Shown one piece after another: positions 17,506-26,299 of a DNA stretch of 64,000 nucleotides. The notes under the pieces are model-generated. The model saw only the letters and a list, made by a program, of their open reading frames with translations. It was not told where the DNA came from and ran no database searches. Position 1 is the stretch's first letter. Each line of letters opens with the position of its first letter. Made by a program: the position numbers and the translations under genes. Origin of the DNA: JACKAN01 sp964502735. Its GTDB lineage: Bacteria; Bdellovibrionota; Bdellovibrionia; Bdellovibrionales; UBA1609. The DNA lies in contig CAZCYD010000004.1 in assembly GCA_964502735.1 (NCBI GenBank), forward strand, positions 1-64,000. Direction: 5' to 3'.

Positions 17506-18507
17506 TTAATTAAAGTTTAAGGTTAAAGATTTACCTAGGTCTCCGGGTACGCCACGATTTTGACCGTTATGAATGATACTTACAGCACCACCATCATTCA
17601 ATATAAGCTGAATATTAGACTGAGCTTTAATAATATGGACATCTGAGGCTTTTAAATTTAGTGAAGACTTTTTTCCATTATCAAGAATCATTTGTATTCT
17701 TGTGTTATCAAGGGCCTCAATAATAAGTTCTTGCTGACTATTTTCTTCGTTCTGAGAAACAACTTCTTGTTTTGGTAAAGAAGTATCTTGTTGAGTTGTC
17801 GACTCTTTTAAAGGGGGCTCAACTGGCGTTGTAGGTTTTTTTACCGGAACGAGCTCAGGTGCCGAGGCAAGAGCTTCTTCATTTTTATTTTTATTAGGAT
17901 GACTTTCATTAGGGTTAACGGATTCAACAGTGTTTTTGGGTTCAGATTTTTCTTGTTTTACAGGAGGATCTTCTGAGGGTTTGTCTAAAAGATTCTCGGC
18001 CATTTTGGGATTATTCTCGAGAGAATCATCTGGCAAATCTTTGTCTGGTGGGGGCTCAATTTTCGCGATCTGGTGAATGTCTTCAGTAGTTGGTAGGAGG
18101 GCTTCCTTCTCGTATTTATCTACAATTTTTCGGATAACCAAAATAGTAAAAATTAAAATAACAATAGTGCCCGCTGCAATATATTTAGAGGATAGAGCTT
18201 GGGAGTGGAGAATTTGTTCGGGTTTTTCGCTCTCAGCCTCAATAGACGGATCGGGGAGGTGCTTAGGGCGTGAACTGCCAATTTCTTCATCAAAACTTTG
18301 CATGATCATAGTTTCATCAAGTTTTAGATATTTTGCGTAGGTCCTAACGAATCCTCTTAAAAATGAGGCAGCAGGGAGTTGTCCCTTATCTCCCGACTCA
18401 ATGGCCTCTAAAACTTTAAGATTGATCTTGGTGGCCATTGAGACTTCACTTAAACTTATTTTGGCCTTTTCGCGGTTTTGTTTTAAAATTTGTCCAGTTA
18501 TTTCCAT
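17506..18507 (-). CDS. rodZ: RodZ-like cytoskeletal membrane protein
   Basis: 333 residues with the RodZ layout: an N-terminal helix-turn-helix of the HTH_25 type (about 5-72; LSEVSMATKINLKVLEAIESG, then FLRGFVRTYAKYL), and one membrane helix (109-127). A long Pro/Glu/Lys-rich periplasmic linker (about 135-260) leads to a small C-terminal beta domain of the DUF4115 type. RodZ links MreB to the envelope and helps keep rod shape. It lies between the TPR lipoprotein and the PHP-like gene, each separated by one base. Confidence 0.88.
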   Translation of the reverse strand: MEITGQILKQNREKAKISLSEVSMATKINLKVLEAIESGDKGQLPAASFLRGFVRTYAKYLKLDETMIMQSFDEEIGSSRPKHLPDPSIEAESEKPEQILHSQALSSKYIAAGTIVILIFTILVIRKIVDKYEKEALLPTTEDIHQIAKIEPPPDKDLPDDSLENNPKMAENLLDKPSEDPPVKQEKSEPKNTVESVNPNESHPNKNKNEEALASAPELVPVKKPTTPVEPPLKESTTQQDTSLPKQEVVSQNEENSQQELIIEALDNTRIQMILDNGKKSSLNLKASDVHIIKAQSNIQLILNDGGAVSIIHNGQNRGVPGDLGKSLTLNFN

Positions 18508-18508
18508 A

Positions 18509-19258
18509 CTATTCTTTTATCATACCTATCATTTTTTTCGACAATTCAACATACTGACCGTCTGGGTAGCTAGAAATGAGATCCTCGAATCGAGCCAGGG
18601 CTTCACTTTTTTTCCCCAATTTGAAATATGTAAGGCCGCCATAGTAAATTGGTTCATCAAGATTTTCAGCTTTGCAATTATTTGCGGCCTGGTCAAAGGC
18701 TATGGCGGCACGCTCATAACTTTGCAGCTCGAATAGAGATCGAGCAAAATAATTTGAAGTCGTGCAGTGTTGACTGCGTAACTTCAGAGACTCCCCAAGA
18801 TACTGTCTAGAGAGTTCAAATTGATTTTTTTTAAAATAGGCAATACCTAAATTTGATTTGGTTTGTTCTGGACTCGTGAACTTAAGATCTTTATTAGAGA
18901 TGTGAAGATTGGCGATGGCTTCGTCAAGTAAATTCATTTCAATAAGAGTTCTGCCGAGATTGTTTCTGGCTTCGGTGTAGTTAGGATCAAGTTGAACAGC
19001 CATTCTAAGATGTTTTTCAGCTTCACTAAATTTTTTTCGAACAAAAAAGGCTATACCTAAATTGTTGTGGATAGTGGGGTTCTTGTCGTCATACTTAACG
19101 GCGATTGAGAGTTCAGACAGCGCTTCTGGATATCGAGCATTATTCAAGTGATCTGTTCCAATTGTGAGATGAAGATGAGCTCTTTTGGGGTCTCTAAACT
19201 CCCGTGTAGCACAGCTGGCACCGACAAATAGAATTAGAGTAAGCACGAGTTTAAGCAT
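18509..19258 (-). CDS. TPR lipoprotein, PilF/PilW-like
   Basis: 249 residues with a lipoprotein signal (lipobox VGASC, Cys16). At least five tetratricopeptide repeats follow (for example NLGIAFFVRKKFSEAEKHL, NLGRTLIEMNLLDEAIANL and YFKLGKKSEALARFEDLI). It resembles PilF/PilW, the outer-membrane pilotin of type IV pili, which is often found next to rodZ. The lipid anchor and repeats are visible. The pilotin role is inferred from family and neighbourhood; a type IV minor-pilin cluster is present elsewhere in the window. Confidence 0.8.
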   Translation of the reverse strand: MLKLVLTLILFVGASCATREFRDPKRAHLHLTIGTDHLNNARYPEALSELSIAVKYDDKNPTIHNNLGIAFFVRKKFSEAEKHLRMAVQLDPNYTEARNNLGRTLIEMNLLDEAIANLHISNKDLKFTSPEQTKSNLGIAYFKKNQFELSRQYLGESLKLRSQHCTTSNYFARSLFELQSYERAAIAFDQAANNCKAENLDEPIYYGGLTYFKLGKKSEALARFEDLISSYPDGQYVELSKKMIGMIKE

Positions 19259-19293
19259 TTAGAAACACTAGCAAATAATTGAACAATTAGGAA

Positions 19294-19638
19294 TCAACTT
19301 CTGGTTTTGCCATGCGACATGAAGGGCTTAACTGTAGAGCGGTACAGGGTTTCAAGCGTTAGTGCGGCCGAATACAGAGTGATTAAGCCAAAAAAGAATT
19401 GAAAGCCAAAATCATCTGCTAGGACAAAATATTTGTGTAATATTGGTGCCAATGTGAGTAGCCAAACCGCTTGCGAGTAAGTCCAGTCGATTGCCCAGGC
19501 ATAACAGTTGAGTAAAAAGTGGATAGGATCAAAAAAGTGGCTGTGTTTATAGCTCAAATTAAAACCCAACATAAAGGAAGTCAGACAGGCAATGAACCAA
19601 ACTGAAGAGTGAGTTGCGATGTTAAGAGATCTTTCCAT
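19294..19638 (-). CDS. Small integral membrane protein, unknown
   Basis: 114 residues with about three hydrophobic segments (about 12-30, 55-68, 79-98), rich in aromatics and His. No family recognised. It lies between the RNA methyltransferase gene and the TPR lipoprotein gene on the same strand, with short gaps. Confidence 0.6.
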   Translation of the reverse strand: MERSLNIATHSSVWFIACLTSFMLGFNLSYKHSHFFDPIHFLLNCYAWAIDWTYSQAVWLLTLAPILHKYFVLADDFGFQFFFGLITLYSAALTLETLYRSTVKPFMSHGKTRS

Positions 19639-19681
19639 ACAGTTCTAGTGTAAAGTGTTGCCTTTCTCTTAACCATTGATT

Positions 19682-20821
19682 TTAGAATCTTTTTATAAGA
19701 GTTAGACTTTCGATGTGCTCAGTTTGCGGGAACATGTCAAAGGCTTGGGACTTAATTGGTTTATAGTTGTGTTGAGCTAGAAAATCTAGATCTCTTTTAA
19801 GACTAGCCGGGTCACAGCTGATATAAAAGATAGAATTTGGATTCAGTCTAAGTAGGGATTTAAGTAAGCTCTGGCTGCATCCTATTCTGGGTGGGTCGAG
19901 TAAAATGGTATCAACAGAAGGTGCTAGTTTTCTAGAAACTTGAGATGGCAATGTAACAGATAGATCTGCACAAATAAACTCCAAATCTTTGAATGCAGAA
20001 GCGTTCTCAATCGCAATATTCACGAGTGATCTTGAGCCCTCTAGAGCTAGAATGGGAAGCTCGCGGAAGTGGTTTTTAATTGGAAAAGTGAAGTTTCCGG
20101 AGCCCGAGAATAATTCAAGCAAATATTTAGGGCTGGTGTTTTTTAACCATAATATTAAAGTGTCAATGAGATTAAGATTTTGCTCTTGATTCACTTGCGA
20201 GAATAACTGTGCTTCGGACGGAGAGTTTTGTCGACGGTGAGAGACTTTCCCTTCTTTGTCGAGGTAGACTTCGTACCTTCCATCATTTAGTTTTTGCAAT
20301 TGGGGTAGGTACTCATTTATTTTTTCATCAGCAATTTCGCAGCGGTTAATGGCTACGAGCTGATTTGAGTTTCTTTGGTGATAACCATAGCTATCTTGGA
20401 ACTTGTGTAACTGAATGCGGTTACGATACGAAAAACTCTTTGGCGAAGGTACTAAATCTAGAATTTCAATACCTTCGAAGGCCTTTAAGAAATTAGAAAA
20501 AATAATCTGCTTAGTCTGGAGTTGTTGTTGATAGGAAATGTGTTGCCATGTGCAGCCTCCGCATTGGTAAAAAAAGGGGCAGGGAGGCTCAGTTCTTTCT
20601 TTGGAAGGGTTTAGCACTTTTATCAGCTTAGCTTCAGCAAAGTTTTTTTTAATCTTAGTGATTTCGACTTCGACGGTTTCACCAGTGATCACGTCTGGAA
20701 CAAAAATAACAAGACCTTGATGGCGGGCGACTCCTCGGCCTCCTCCAAAGCTCAAATTGTCAACGGCCAAAGTTAACCTTTGGCCATTGTAAAGCTGTAG
20801 TGGTTTATTAGAGGTTTCCAT
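19682..20821 (-). CDS. TrmA/RumA-type RNA 5-methyluridine methyltransferase
   Basis: 379 residues. An N-terminal TRAM-like domain (about 11-70) is followed by the Fe-S cysteines Cys81, Cys87 and Cys90 (C-x5-CGGC) with a fourth near residue 160. The SAM-dependent methyltransferase domain includes ELFSGSGNFTFPI, the DPPRIGC motif and the catalytic nucleophile Cys in ISCDPASLKRDL. Glu near the C-terminus (EHIESLTLIKR) fits the general base. The layout with TRAM and Fe-S suggests an rRNA enzyme of the RlmC/RlmD type, which makes m5U in 23S rRNA; the exact target cannot be read from sequence alone. Confidence 0.88.
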   Translation of the reverse strand: METSNKPLQLYNGQRLTLAVDNLSFGGGRGVARHQGLVIFVPDVITGETVEVEITKIKKNFAEAKLIKVLNPSKERTEPPCPFFYQCGGCTWQHISYQQQLQTKQIIFSNFLKAFEGIEILDLVPSPKSFSYRNRIQLHKFQDSYGYHQRNSNQLVAINRCEIADEKINEYLPQLQKLNDGRYEVYLDKEGKVSHRRQNSPSEAQLFSQVNQEQNLNLIDTLILWLKNTSPKYLLELFSGSGNFTFPIKNHFRELPILALEGSRSLVNIAIENASAFKDLEFICADLSVTLPSQVSRKLAPSVDTILLDPPRIGCSQSLLKSLLRLNPNSIFYISCDPASLKRDLDFLAQHNYKPIKSQAFDMFPQTEHIESLTLIKRF

Positions 20822-20841
20822 TCGCCCGAGGGCATGGCCTA

Positions 20842-21267
20842 CTAGCAGTTAACAAGTTCAGATTTTTCAAAAAATAAGGCTAACTCTCGTTGTGCACTAG
20901 TGGGGCTATCGCTGCCGTGGACGGCATTTTCACCTACGCTATCGCCAAATTCCTTGCGAATAGTTCCGGGTGCAGCATCAGCAGGGTTAGTGGCACCCAT
21001 GATCTCACGATTCTTTAGAACAGCATTTTCTCCGCTAAGAGCCATGACCATAACGGGAGAAGACGTCATAAAATCTACGAGTTCACCAAAAAATGGTCGT
21101 TCTTTATGTTCAGCATAAAACTCCTCGGCCTTGCTTCGTTCAAGTTTTACCAACTTAGCTGCGGCAATTTTTAGGCCTGCAGTTTCAAACTTGTTAATGA
21201 TCGCTCCAATTGCATTTTTTTTAATTGCATTGGGTTTAATAATACTAAATGTTTGTTCGATAGCCAT
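20842..21267 (-). CDS. ndk: Nucleoside diphosphate kinase
   Basis: 141 residues, the full standard length. The active-site His117 lies in the canonical ENAVHGSDS motif, and the phosphate-binding residues are present (KPNAIKKN at the N-terminus, GATNPADAAPGTIR). It balances NTP pools by transferring the terminal phosphate between nucleotides. It is the next gene after sucD on the same strand, 25 bp downstream of its stop. Confidence 0.96.
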   Translation of the reverse strand: MAIEQTFSIIKPNAIKKNAIGAIINKFETAGLKIAAAKLVKLERSKAEEFYAEHKERPFFGELVDFMTSSPVMVMALSGENAVLKNREIMGATNPADAAPGTIRKEFGDSVGENAVHGSDSPTSAQRELALFFEKSELVNC

Positions 21268-21292
21268 AGACTCTCCTTAACTTAAGCTTTTC

Positions 21293-22162
21293 TTAATTTA
21301 AACTTTCTTTGAGTGTTGATCCCAGGTCGGCGGGGCTTCTCGCAATTCGACAGCCAGCACTAGCTAAAGCCTCAAACTTGGCTTCTGCCGTACCCTTACC
21401 GCCGCTAATAATAGCTCCCGCATGACCCATTCTTTTTCCTTTAGGGGCTGTAGCACCTGCGATGAAGGCTGTCACGGGTTTCTTGAATTCTCTTTTAATA
21501 TATTCGGCGGCCTCTTCCTCTGCCGTGCCTCCAATTTCTCCTATCATAATTACCGCATCAGTATTTGGATCTGCATTGTACATTTCTAGAACGTCAATAA
21601 AGTTTGTGCCGTTCACAGGGTCGCCGCCGATTCCGACACAGGTGCTTTGCCCTAATCCTAAGGCCGTCAATTGGCCGACAGCTTCGTAAGTTAAGGTCCC
21701 AGACCGGGACAACACTCCAATCCTTCCAGGCTTGTGGATATGCCCAGGCATAATGCCGATCTTGCATTCCCCGGGAGTAATCACTCCAGGACAGTTAGGT
21801 CCAACGAGGCGGGTTTTTTTACCTTGCATAAACCTTCTAACTCGAACCATGTCGAGAACGGGAATGCCTTCGGTTATGCAAATAGCAATATCAAGCTCTG
21901 CATCGACAGCTTCCATTATAGCGTCGGCGGCAAATGGAGGAGGAACATAGATCACAGTGGCGTTGGCCCCAGTTTTTTCTACAGCTTCCTGGACGGTGTC
22001 GAAAACGGGAAGATGGAGATGTTGGGTTCCGCCTTTTCCGGGAGTCACTCCACCAACCATTTTAGTCCCATAGGCAATTGCCTGTTCGGAGTGAAAAGTT
22101 CCCGTGGCCCCTGTAAAGCCCTGACAAATAACCTTTGTGCTTTTATCTATCATTATCGCCAT
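21293..22162 (-). CDS. sucD: Succinyl-CoA synthetase alpha subunit
   Basis: 289 residues. The CoA-binding N-terminus (ICQGFTGATGTFHSEQAIAYGT), GPNCPGVITPG and the phosphorylated His247 in the GHAGAIISGG motif are all present. Together with SucC it makes succinate and ATP from succinyl-CoA in the TCA cycle. Its start overlaps the stop of sucC by one base (TAATG), so translation is coupled. Confidence 0.97.
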   Translation of the reverse strand: MAIMIDKSTKVICQGFTGATGTFHSEQAIAYGTKMVGGVTPGKGGTQHLHLPVFDTVQEAVEKTGANATVIYVPPPFAADAIMEAVDAELDIAICITEGIPVLDMVRVRRFMQGKKTRLVGPNCPGVITPGECKIGIMPGHIHKPGRIGVLSRSGTLTYEAVGQLTALGLGQSTCVGIGGDPVNGTNFIDVLEMYNADPNTDAVIMIGEIGGTAEEEAAEYIKREFKKPVTAFIAGATAPKGKRMGHAGAIISGGKGTAEAKFEALASAGCRIARSPADLGSTLKESLN

Positions 22163-23328
22163 TAGTTGCCCCCAATTGCAGCCACAATTTTCTTCGCGGC
22201 GTCAGTTAAGTCGTCTGCAGGAGTGATATTGAGCCCACTCTCTGCAAGAAGTTGTTTTCCTTTTTCGACATTGGTTCCTTCTAGTCTTACGACTAAGGGA
22301 ACATTCAGACCAAGCTCCTTCGAAGCGGCAATGACACCTTCAGCGATAATGTCACACTTCATGATGCCACCAAAGATGTTCACTAAAATACCCTTTACAT
22401 TTGGGTCTTTTAAAATGATTTTAAAAGCTTCGGTGACTTTTTCTTTATTAGCTCCACCACCGACATCTAAAAAGTTGGCGGGACTGGAGCCATGAAGTTT
22501 AATAATATCCATTGTTGCCATAGCTAAGCCGGCCCCATTCACAAGACAGCCGATGCTGCCATCGAGCTTAATAAAGGCAAGATCGTATTTGCTGGCTTCA
22601 ATTTCAGCAGGATCTTCTTCAGTGAGATCTCTGAATTCAACAATGTCGGGATGGCGAAACAGGGAGTTGCTGTCAAAATTCATCTTTGCATCTAGAGCCA
22701 CAACGTCACCTTCGGCTGTTTCAACTAAGGGGTTAATTTCTGCCATTGAGCAGTCTGTGGCCTCAAACGTTTTGTAGAGAGATATAAAAGATTTAACGGC
22801 ATTATTGACGGCTTTGCCACTCAAGCCAATTTTGAAAGCCAGTTGACGGGCCTGGAAGGGCATAAGTCCAACAGCGGGATCAACAATAACCTTGTGAATT
22901 TTCTCTGGAGTTTTTTCTGCAACTTCTTCAATATCCATTCCGCCTTCACTGCTGGCCATCATAATCACGCGTTGAGCGGATCTATCGACAAGGGCTGCCA
23001 CATAATACTCTTTTTTGATATTGCAGCCCTGTTCAATCAGGATTTTGTTGACGATTTTTCCTTCGGGTCCGGTTTGGTGGGTTATAAGGTTCATCCCCAG
23101 TATACTTTTGGCATGCTGTTTAACTTCATCAAAAGATTTTGCAACTTTGACTCCGCCCCCTTTGCCCCTACCTCCGGCATGAATCTGAGCCTTTACAACC
23201 CAGACGCTTCCGTTAAGTTCTTTTGCCGCTGCAACAGCTTCTTCAGGTGTTCCAGCCACTTTTCCTTTTAAAGTGGGAGTCCCAAATTTTCGGAGTAATT
23301 CTTTGGCTTGATACTCGTGTATGTTCAT
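22162..23328 (-). CDS. sucC: Succinyl-CoA synthetase beta subunit
   Basis: 388 residues, the expected size. The ATP-grasp domain starts with NIHEYQAKELLRKFG and carries the VVKAQIHAGGRGKGGGVK nucleotide-binding loop. The C-terminal CoA ligase domain contains LDVGGGANKEKVTEAF and NIFGGIMKCDIIAEG. It forms the heterotetramer or heterodimer with SucD. It lies between mdh and sucD, giving an mdh-sucC-sucD-ndk order typical of a TCA operon. Confidence 0.97.
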   Translation of the reverse strand: MNIHEYQAKELLRKFGTPTLKGKVAGTPEEAVAAAKELNGSVWVVKAQIHAGGRGKGGGVKVAKSFDEVKQHAKSILGMNLITHQTGPEGKIVNKILIEQGCNIKKEYYVAALVDRSAQRVIMMASSEGGMDIEEVAEKTPEKIHKVIVDPAVGLMPFQARQLAFKIGLSGKAVNNAVKSFISLYKTFEATDCSMAEINPLVETAEGDVVALDAKMNFDSNSLFRHPDIVEFRDLTEEDPAEIEASKYDLAFIKLDGSIGCLVNGAGLAMATMDIIKLHGSSPANFLDVGGGANKEKVTEAFKIILKDPNVKGILVNIFGGIMKCDIIAEGVIAASKELGLNVPLVVRLEGTNVEKGKQLLAESGLNITPADDLTDAAKKIVAAIGGN

Positions 23329-23350
23329 CTCTTCTCCATTGATATAGTCT

Positions 23351-24292
23351 TTAATAATCTAGATTTTTAAGGGCGGCGACCAGTTCCTTAACGTGTTTAA
23401 TAGAGTTATCTAGTCCTGCACGTTCGGTTTCATTGAGCTCCAACTCTACGACTTTTTCTAGGCCCTTTCCTCCAAGTCGGCATAAAACTCCAAGAAAGAT
23501 ATCCTTAACGCCGTACTCTCCCTCTAGATAGGCGGCACATGGAAGAATGCGATGTTGGTCTTTTAAGATGGCTTCAGCCATTTGAACAGCGCTCGCGGAG
23601 GGGGCATAATAAGCGGAACCTGTTTTGAGAAGGCCAACAATTTCAGCTCCACCGTTTCGGGTTCTATCGACAAGGGCCTCAATTTTTTCTTTAGATAAGA
23701 ATTCAGTTAATGGCACTCCACCAATAGAGCAATGTCTTGGCATTGGCACCATGGTGTCTCCGTGACCTCCCAAAACAAAAGCCTGAATATCCTTAACGCT
23801 GACGCCGGTCTCTTCAGCGATAAATGAACGAAATCGGGCACCGTCTAACACGCCGGCCATGCCGATAACGCGTTCTCGCGGAAACCCAAGAACTTCTTTT
23901 GCCACTAAGGCCATAGCATCAAGAGGGTTGCTGACAACTATAACTACGGAGTTGGGGGAATACTCTTTAATACCTTCACAGACACTCTTCATTATTTTGG
24001 CATTGGTCGACAGCAAATCGTCGCGGCTCATACCGGGTTTTCTTGGCAAACCAGCAGTGACGATAACCACGTCTGATCCCGCTGTGTCTTTATAGTCGGA
24101 TGAACCAACGACTTTAGAGTCAAAGCCTTCGACGGGAGAGGCTTCGTACAAGTCTAAGGCCTTTCCTTTTGCAGCGCCTTCATTTACATCCAATAGGACG
24201 ACGTCGCCGAGTTCTTTCTGAGCGGCCCAGTGTGCGCATGTTGAGCCAACAAATCCTGCTCCGATAACGGAAATTTTTTTTCGCTTGTGCAT
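23351..24292 (-). CDS. mdh: Malate dehydrogenase, LDH-like type
   Basis: 313 residues from the ATG at 24292. That start has AGGAG eight bases upstream and puts the Rossmann motif ISVIGAGFVGSTCAHW at residues 7-22, as usual. The longer reading from 24358 adds 22 residues unlike any MDH. The substrate-binding GLPRKPGMSRDDLL loop (two Arg) and the catalytic His in LGGHGDTMVPMPRH are intact. It oxidises malate to oxaloacetate with NAD. It is the first gene of the mdh-sucC-sucD-ndk run. Confidence 0.95.
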   Translation of the reverse strand: MHKRKKISVIGAGFVGSTCAHWAAQKELGDVVLLDVNEGAAKGKALDLYEASPVEGFDSKVVGSSDYKDTAGSDVVIVTAGLPRKPGMSRDDLLSTNAKIMKSVCEGIKEYSPNSVVIVVSNPLDAMALVAKEVLGFPRERVIGMAGVLDGARFRSFIAEETGVSVKDIQAFVLGGHGDTMVPMPRHCSIGGVPLTEFLSKEKIEALVDRTRNGGAEIVGLLKTGSAYYAPSASAVQMAEAILKDQHRILPCAAYLEGEYGVKDIFLGVLCRLGGKGLEKVVELELNETERAGLDNSIKHVKELVAALKNLDY

Positions 24293-24702
24293 ATTGTTAT
24301 CTCCTAGGTTAATAGGGCGCGTTATCGACATGTCCACCAATGAGCAGTGGGTTGCCAAATGAAATGATAGAAAGAGAGTGCTTATTCAGCACAGATCCAT
24401 CACCAGCTAGCCCTAAGATTTTTGCATCTTATAGTAGAGACTTCAGAAAAGGAACTGGCACTTACCGTCTTATCCAAGGGGCGTCATTTTCGTCACAGGC
24501 GTTTTTGCCAATCCGGTTTTCCCTGTGATGAATCTTTAGACAAGGTTGTCTTAATTACAAAGTGTTAAATTAAAAGCAGCTATTATTTCAGCCGTGATTT
24601 ATATTGCAAGCCACTTATTATCGCATCGGACTTATCGCATCCGACTCACAAGGTCTGCGGTGTCAATGTTTACGATGTCAACGTTGGATGAAGGAGAAGA
24701 CA
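24293..24702. other. Divergent intergenic region
   Basis: About 410 bases between the divergent starts of mdh and the exported protein at 24703. It must hold both promoters; I see AT-rich stretches around 24540-24600 but no element I would name. The near-repeats GTGTCAATGTT and GATGTCAACGTT near 24659-24690 could be chance. Confidence 0.35.
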
Positions 24703-25215
24703 ATGAGCAATCTCTTGAAATTGATGATTATAAAGACCTTAGTTTTTACTTCTTCAATTGTTTTTGCAAAAGAAATAACGGAACAAGACCTTGACGAGTT
24801 GTTTATGCAGAGTCAACAGAAAGAAACTCAAGAGTCTTCATCGGATGTATGGTCTCAGTGGAATCTCTTACACGCAGAAATTTTGTCAAAAATAGTGATA
24901 GACAACAAATTAGAGGCTTCTATTTTGACCGCAAGTTCGACGAGTGATTTAAACTTAGAAGTCAGAAGGATCGAGTTGATTCTAGTAAACGGTGTCCGTT
25001 GTCATCTGGAGTCTAGAGGCAGTTTCCCTCTAATAAATTTACCTTCGAGTCGAGTGCAAGTAGATGGCGAAATTACTTGTGTGGACTCTGAGGGTCAGCA
25101 GGTTCTAGATAAGAAATACAAGTCCGATAAACTCGAGAAGCTTCAGTTCGAAGCGGCAGCTGTGGAGAGTATTAGGTTGTTTTTTATTGAGCTTATCGAG
25201 TTCTCTTCACATTAG
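24703..25215 (+). CDS. Exported protein of unknown function
   Basis: 170 residues. The ATG at 24703 has AGGAGA nine bases upstream and starts directly at a signal peptide (LKLMIIKTLVFTSSIVFA-KE). A longer in-frame start at 24604 would place a Cys-rich stretch before the signal and is unlikely. The mature protein has an acidic helical N-terminus (DLDELFMQSQQKE) and a beta-looking domain with two Cys (RCHLESRG and ITCVDSEG) that could form a disulfide. No family recognised. Confidence 0.65.
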   Translation: MSNLLKLMIIKTLVFTSSIVFAKEITEQDLDELFMQSQQKETQESSSDVWSQWNLLHAEILSKIVIDNKLEASILTASSTSDLNLEVRRIELILVNGVRCHLESRGSFPLINLPSSRVQVDGEITCVDSEGQQVLDKKYKSDKLEKLQFEAAAVESIRLFFIELIEFSSH

Positions 25216-25272
25216 GTGCATCTGTAATAAATCAATCGACGTCTAGGAGATTCAATCACGCATAAGACGGCT

Positions 25273-25395
25273 TTAATTTCTTTGCGACTTCATTCTGCTA
25301 AATGCTTCGGGAGTAATTCCTAGATAGGAAGCTATTAGGTGTTGAGGGACTAATCCTTCAATATAGGGGAAGCGAATAAAAACTTTCTTGTAGTT
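25273..25395 (-). pseudogene. Relic of a Crp/Fnr-family regulator (C-terminal HTH only)
   Basis: Forty codons in frame, ending in TAA, encode the C-terminal helix-turn-helix of a Crp/Fnr regulator: the segment QHLIASYLGITPEAFSRM is the typical recognition-helix region of the family. No start codon, cyclic-nucleotide domain or first half exists upstream. The reading frame runs straight back into the stop codon of the pilin-like gene at 25396. It looks like the 3' scrap of a regulator whose 5' part was replaced, probably when the pilin cluster arrived or was rearranged. Confidence 0.75.
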
Positions 25396-26253
25396 TTAGT
25401 ATCTACTAAAAAATAAGGGCTTAAAAAAATAGAGTCCATTATAAGGGCGGATTTGTCCAGCCGACAACAGAACTCCACCCGAGTTATTTAATAAATTGTT
25501 TCTTACAATTACAGTAACATCTCTAGAGATATCCTTAAAAGTTACATCATCTGGTGTCCGTGGAGCTTGATACCAGTATTGTTTTTTTCCAGAGCCAAAT
25601 AAAAAATATCTAATTGTGATTTCAAAGGTTACAGAACTGACTAGGCGAGTGCCGGGATAGAAAGTAGAGTCTTTAATTCTAAACCTAGATACATCTTGAA
25701 AGACGTACCCACTGCGCTGTGGAGCCATATTTATATTTACACCTCCACTACCAGACATTATCAGCAGGGCACCTGTTTTTTCGTAGGGATCGTCGCTGGT
25801 TCGGTCTGGAGTTTTGTAGTAGATAGCCGTTGGCATGAACTCACTCATTCCCATGCCTGAGCCTTCATCTCTTTCGAATTTGGCAATAAAAAAATACTGT
25901 CCTTGATTTTCTGGGCTATCAGCAATTGCTGCGGAGTCAAAGGGAAGTGTTCCATTGGTTGAAATCCCTGTGACGATTTTGCCGTCGGAAGACGGTCCCG
26001 AAAAGAAGTTATCAATATCGCCAGACGTATTGTCGACCCCTGCCAAGTGACGGGCTTGAGGGATAATTCTCCTCAAAGAGAATGCGGCCTCCATTAGGTG
26101 AGCTTGGGCTTTATTTGTATTGTAACTGGCTAGGAACCTTTGGTTGAGTAGAAGAAATGTGGCCCCCACAATAACCATTATCATGGCCATTCCACCCATT
26201 GACAGAGCGAGCTCAACTAAAGAAAAGGCTTTTTTGTTGAGTGATGTTTTCAT
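25396..26253 (-). CDS. Minor pilin-like protein, PilW/GspJ type
   Basis: 285 residues. KKAFSLVELALSMGGMAMIMVI is a type IV prepilin signal: short basic leader, cleavage before Phe10 (Ala rather than Gly at -1), Glu14 at +5 and a hydrophobic helix. The ectodomain is long for a pseudopilin and ends in Tyr. By position (third in the cluster) and length it resembles PilW/GspJ. It should sit at or near the tip complex of a type IVa-like pilus and be cut by a PilD-type peptidase, not seen in this window. Confidence 0.78.
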   Translation of the reverse strand: MKTSLNKKAFSLVELALSMGGMAMIMVIVGATFLLLNQRFLASYNTNKAQAHLMEAAFSLRRIIPQARHLAGVDNTSGDIDNFFSGPSSDGKIVTGISTNGTLPFDSAAIADSPENQGQYFFIAKFERDEGSGMGMSEFMPTAIYYKTPDRTSDDPYEKTGALLIMSGSGGVNINMAPQRSGYVFQDVSRFRIKDSTFYPGTRLVSSVTFEITIRYFLFGSGKKQYWYQAPRTPDDVTFKDISRDVTVIVRNNLLNNSGGVLLSAGQIRPYNGLYFFKPLFFSRY

Positions 26254-26299
26254 AAGAACTTCTCACGGGCCTTGCAATTCACTTTGAATCTCCTAAAAG

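Noticed and set aside
24293..24358. N-terminal extension of malate dehydrogenase
   Set aside because: The ATG at 24292 has a good ribosome site and begins right before the Rossmann motif; the extension has no family support.
25396..25398. Stop codon as read-through site joining the pilin-like protein with the Crp/Fnr relic
   Set aside because: The two parts share the frame by chance of a breakpoint; no read-through context is seen and a pilin with a DNA-binding tail makes no sense.
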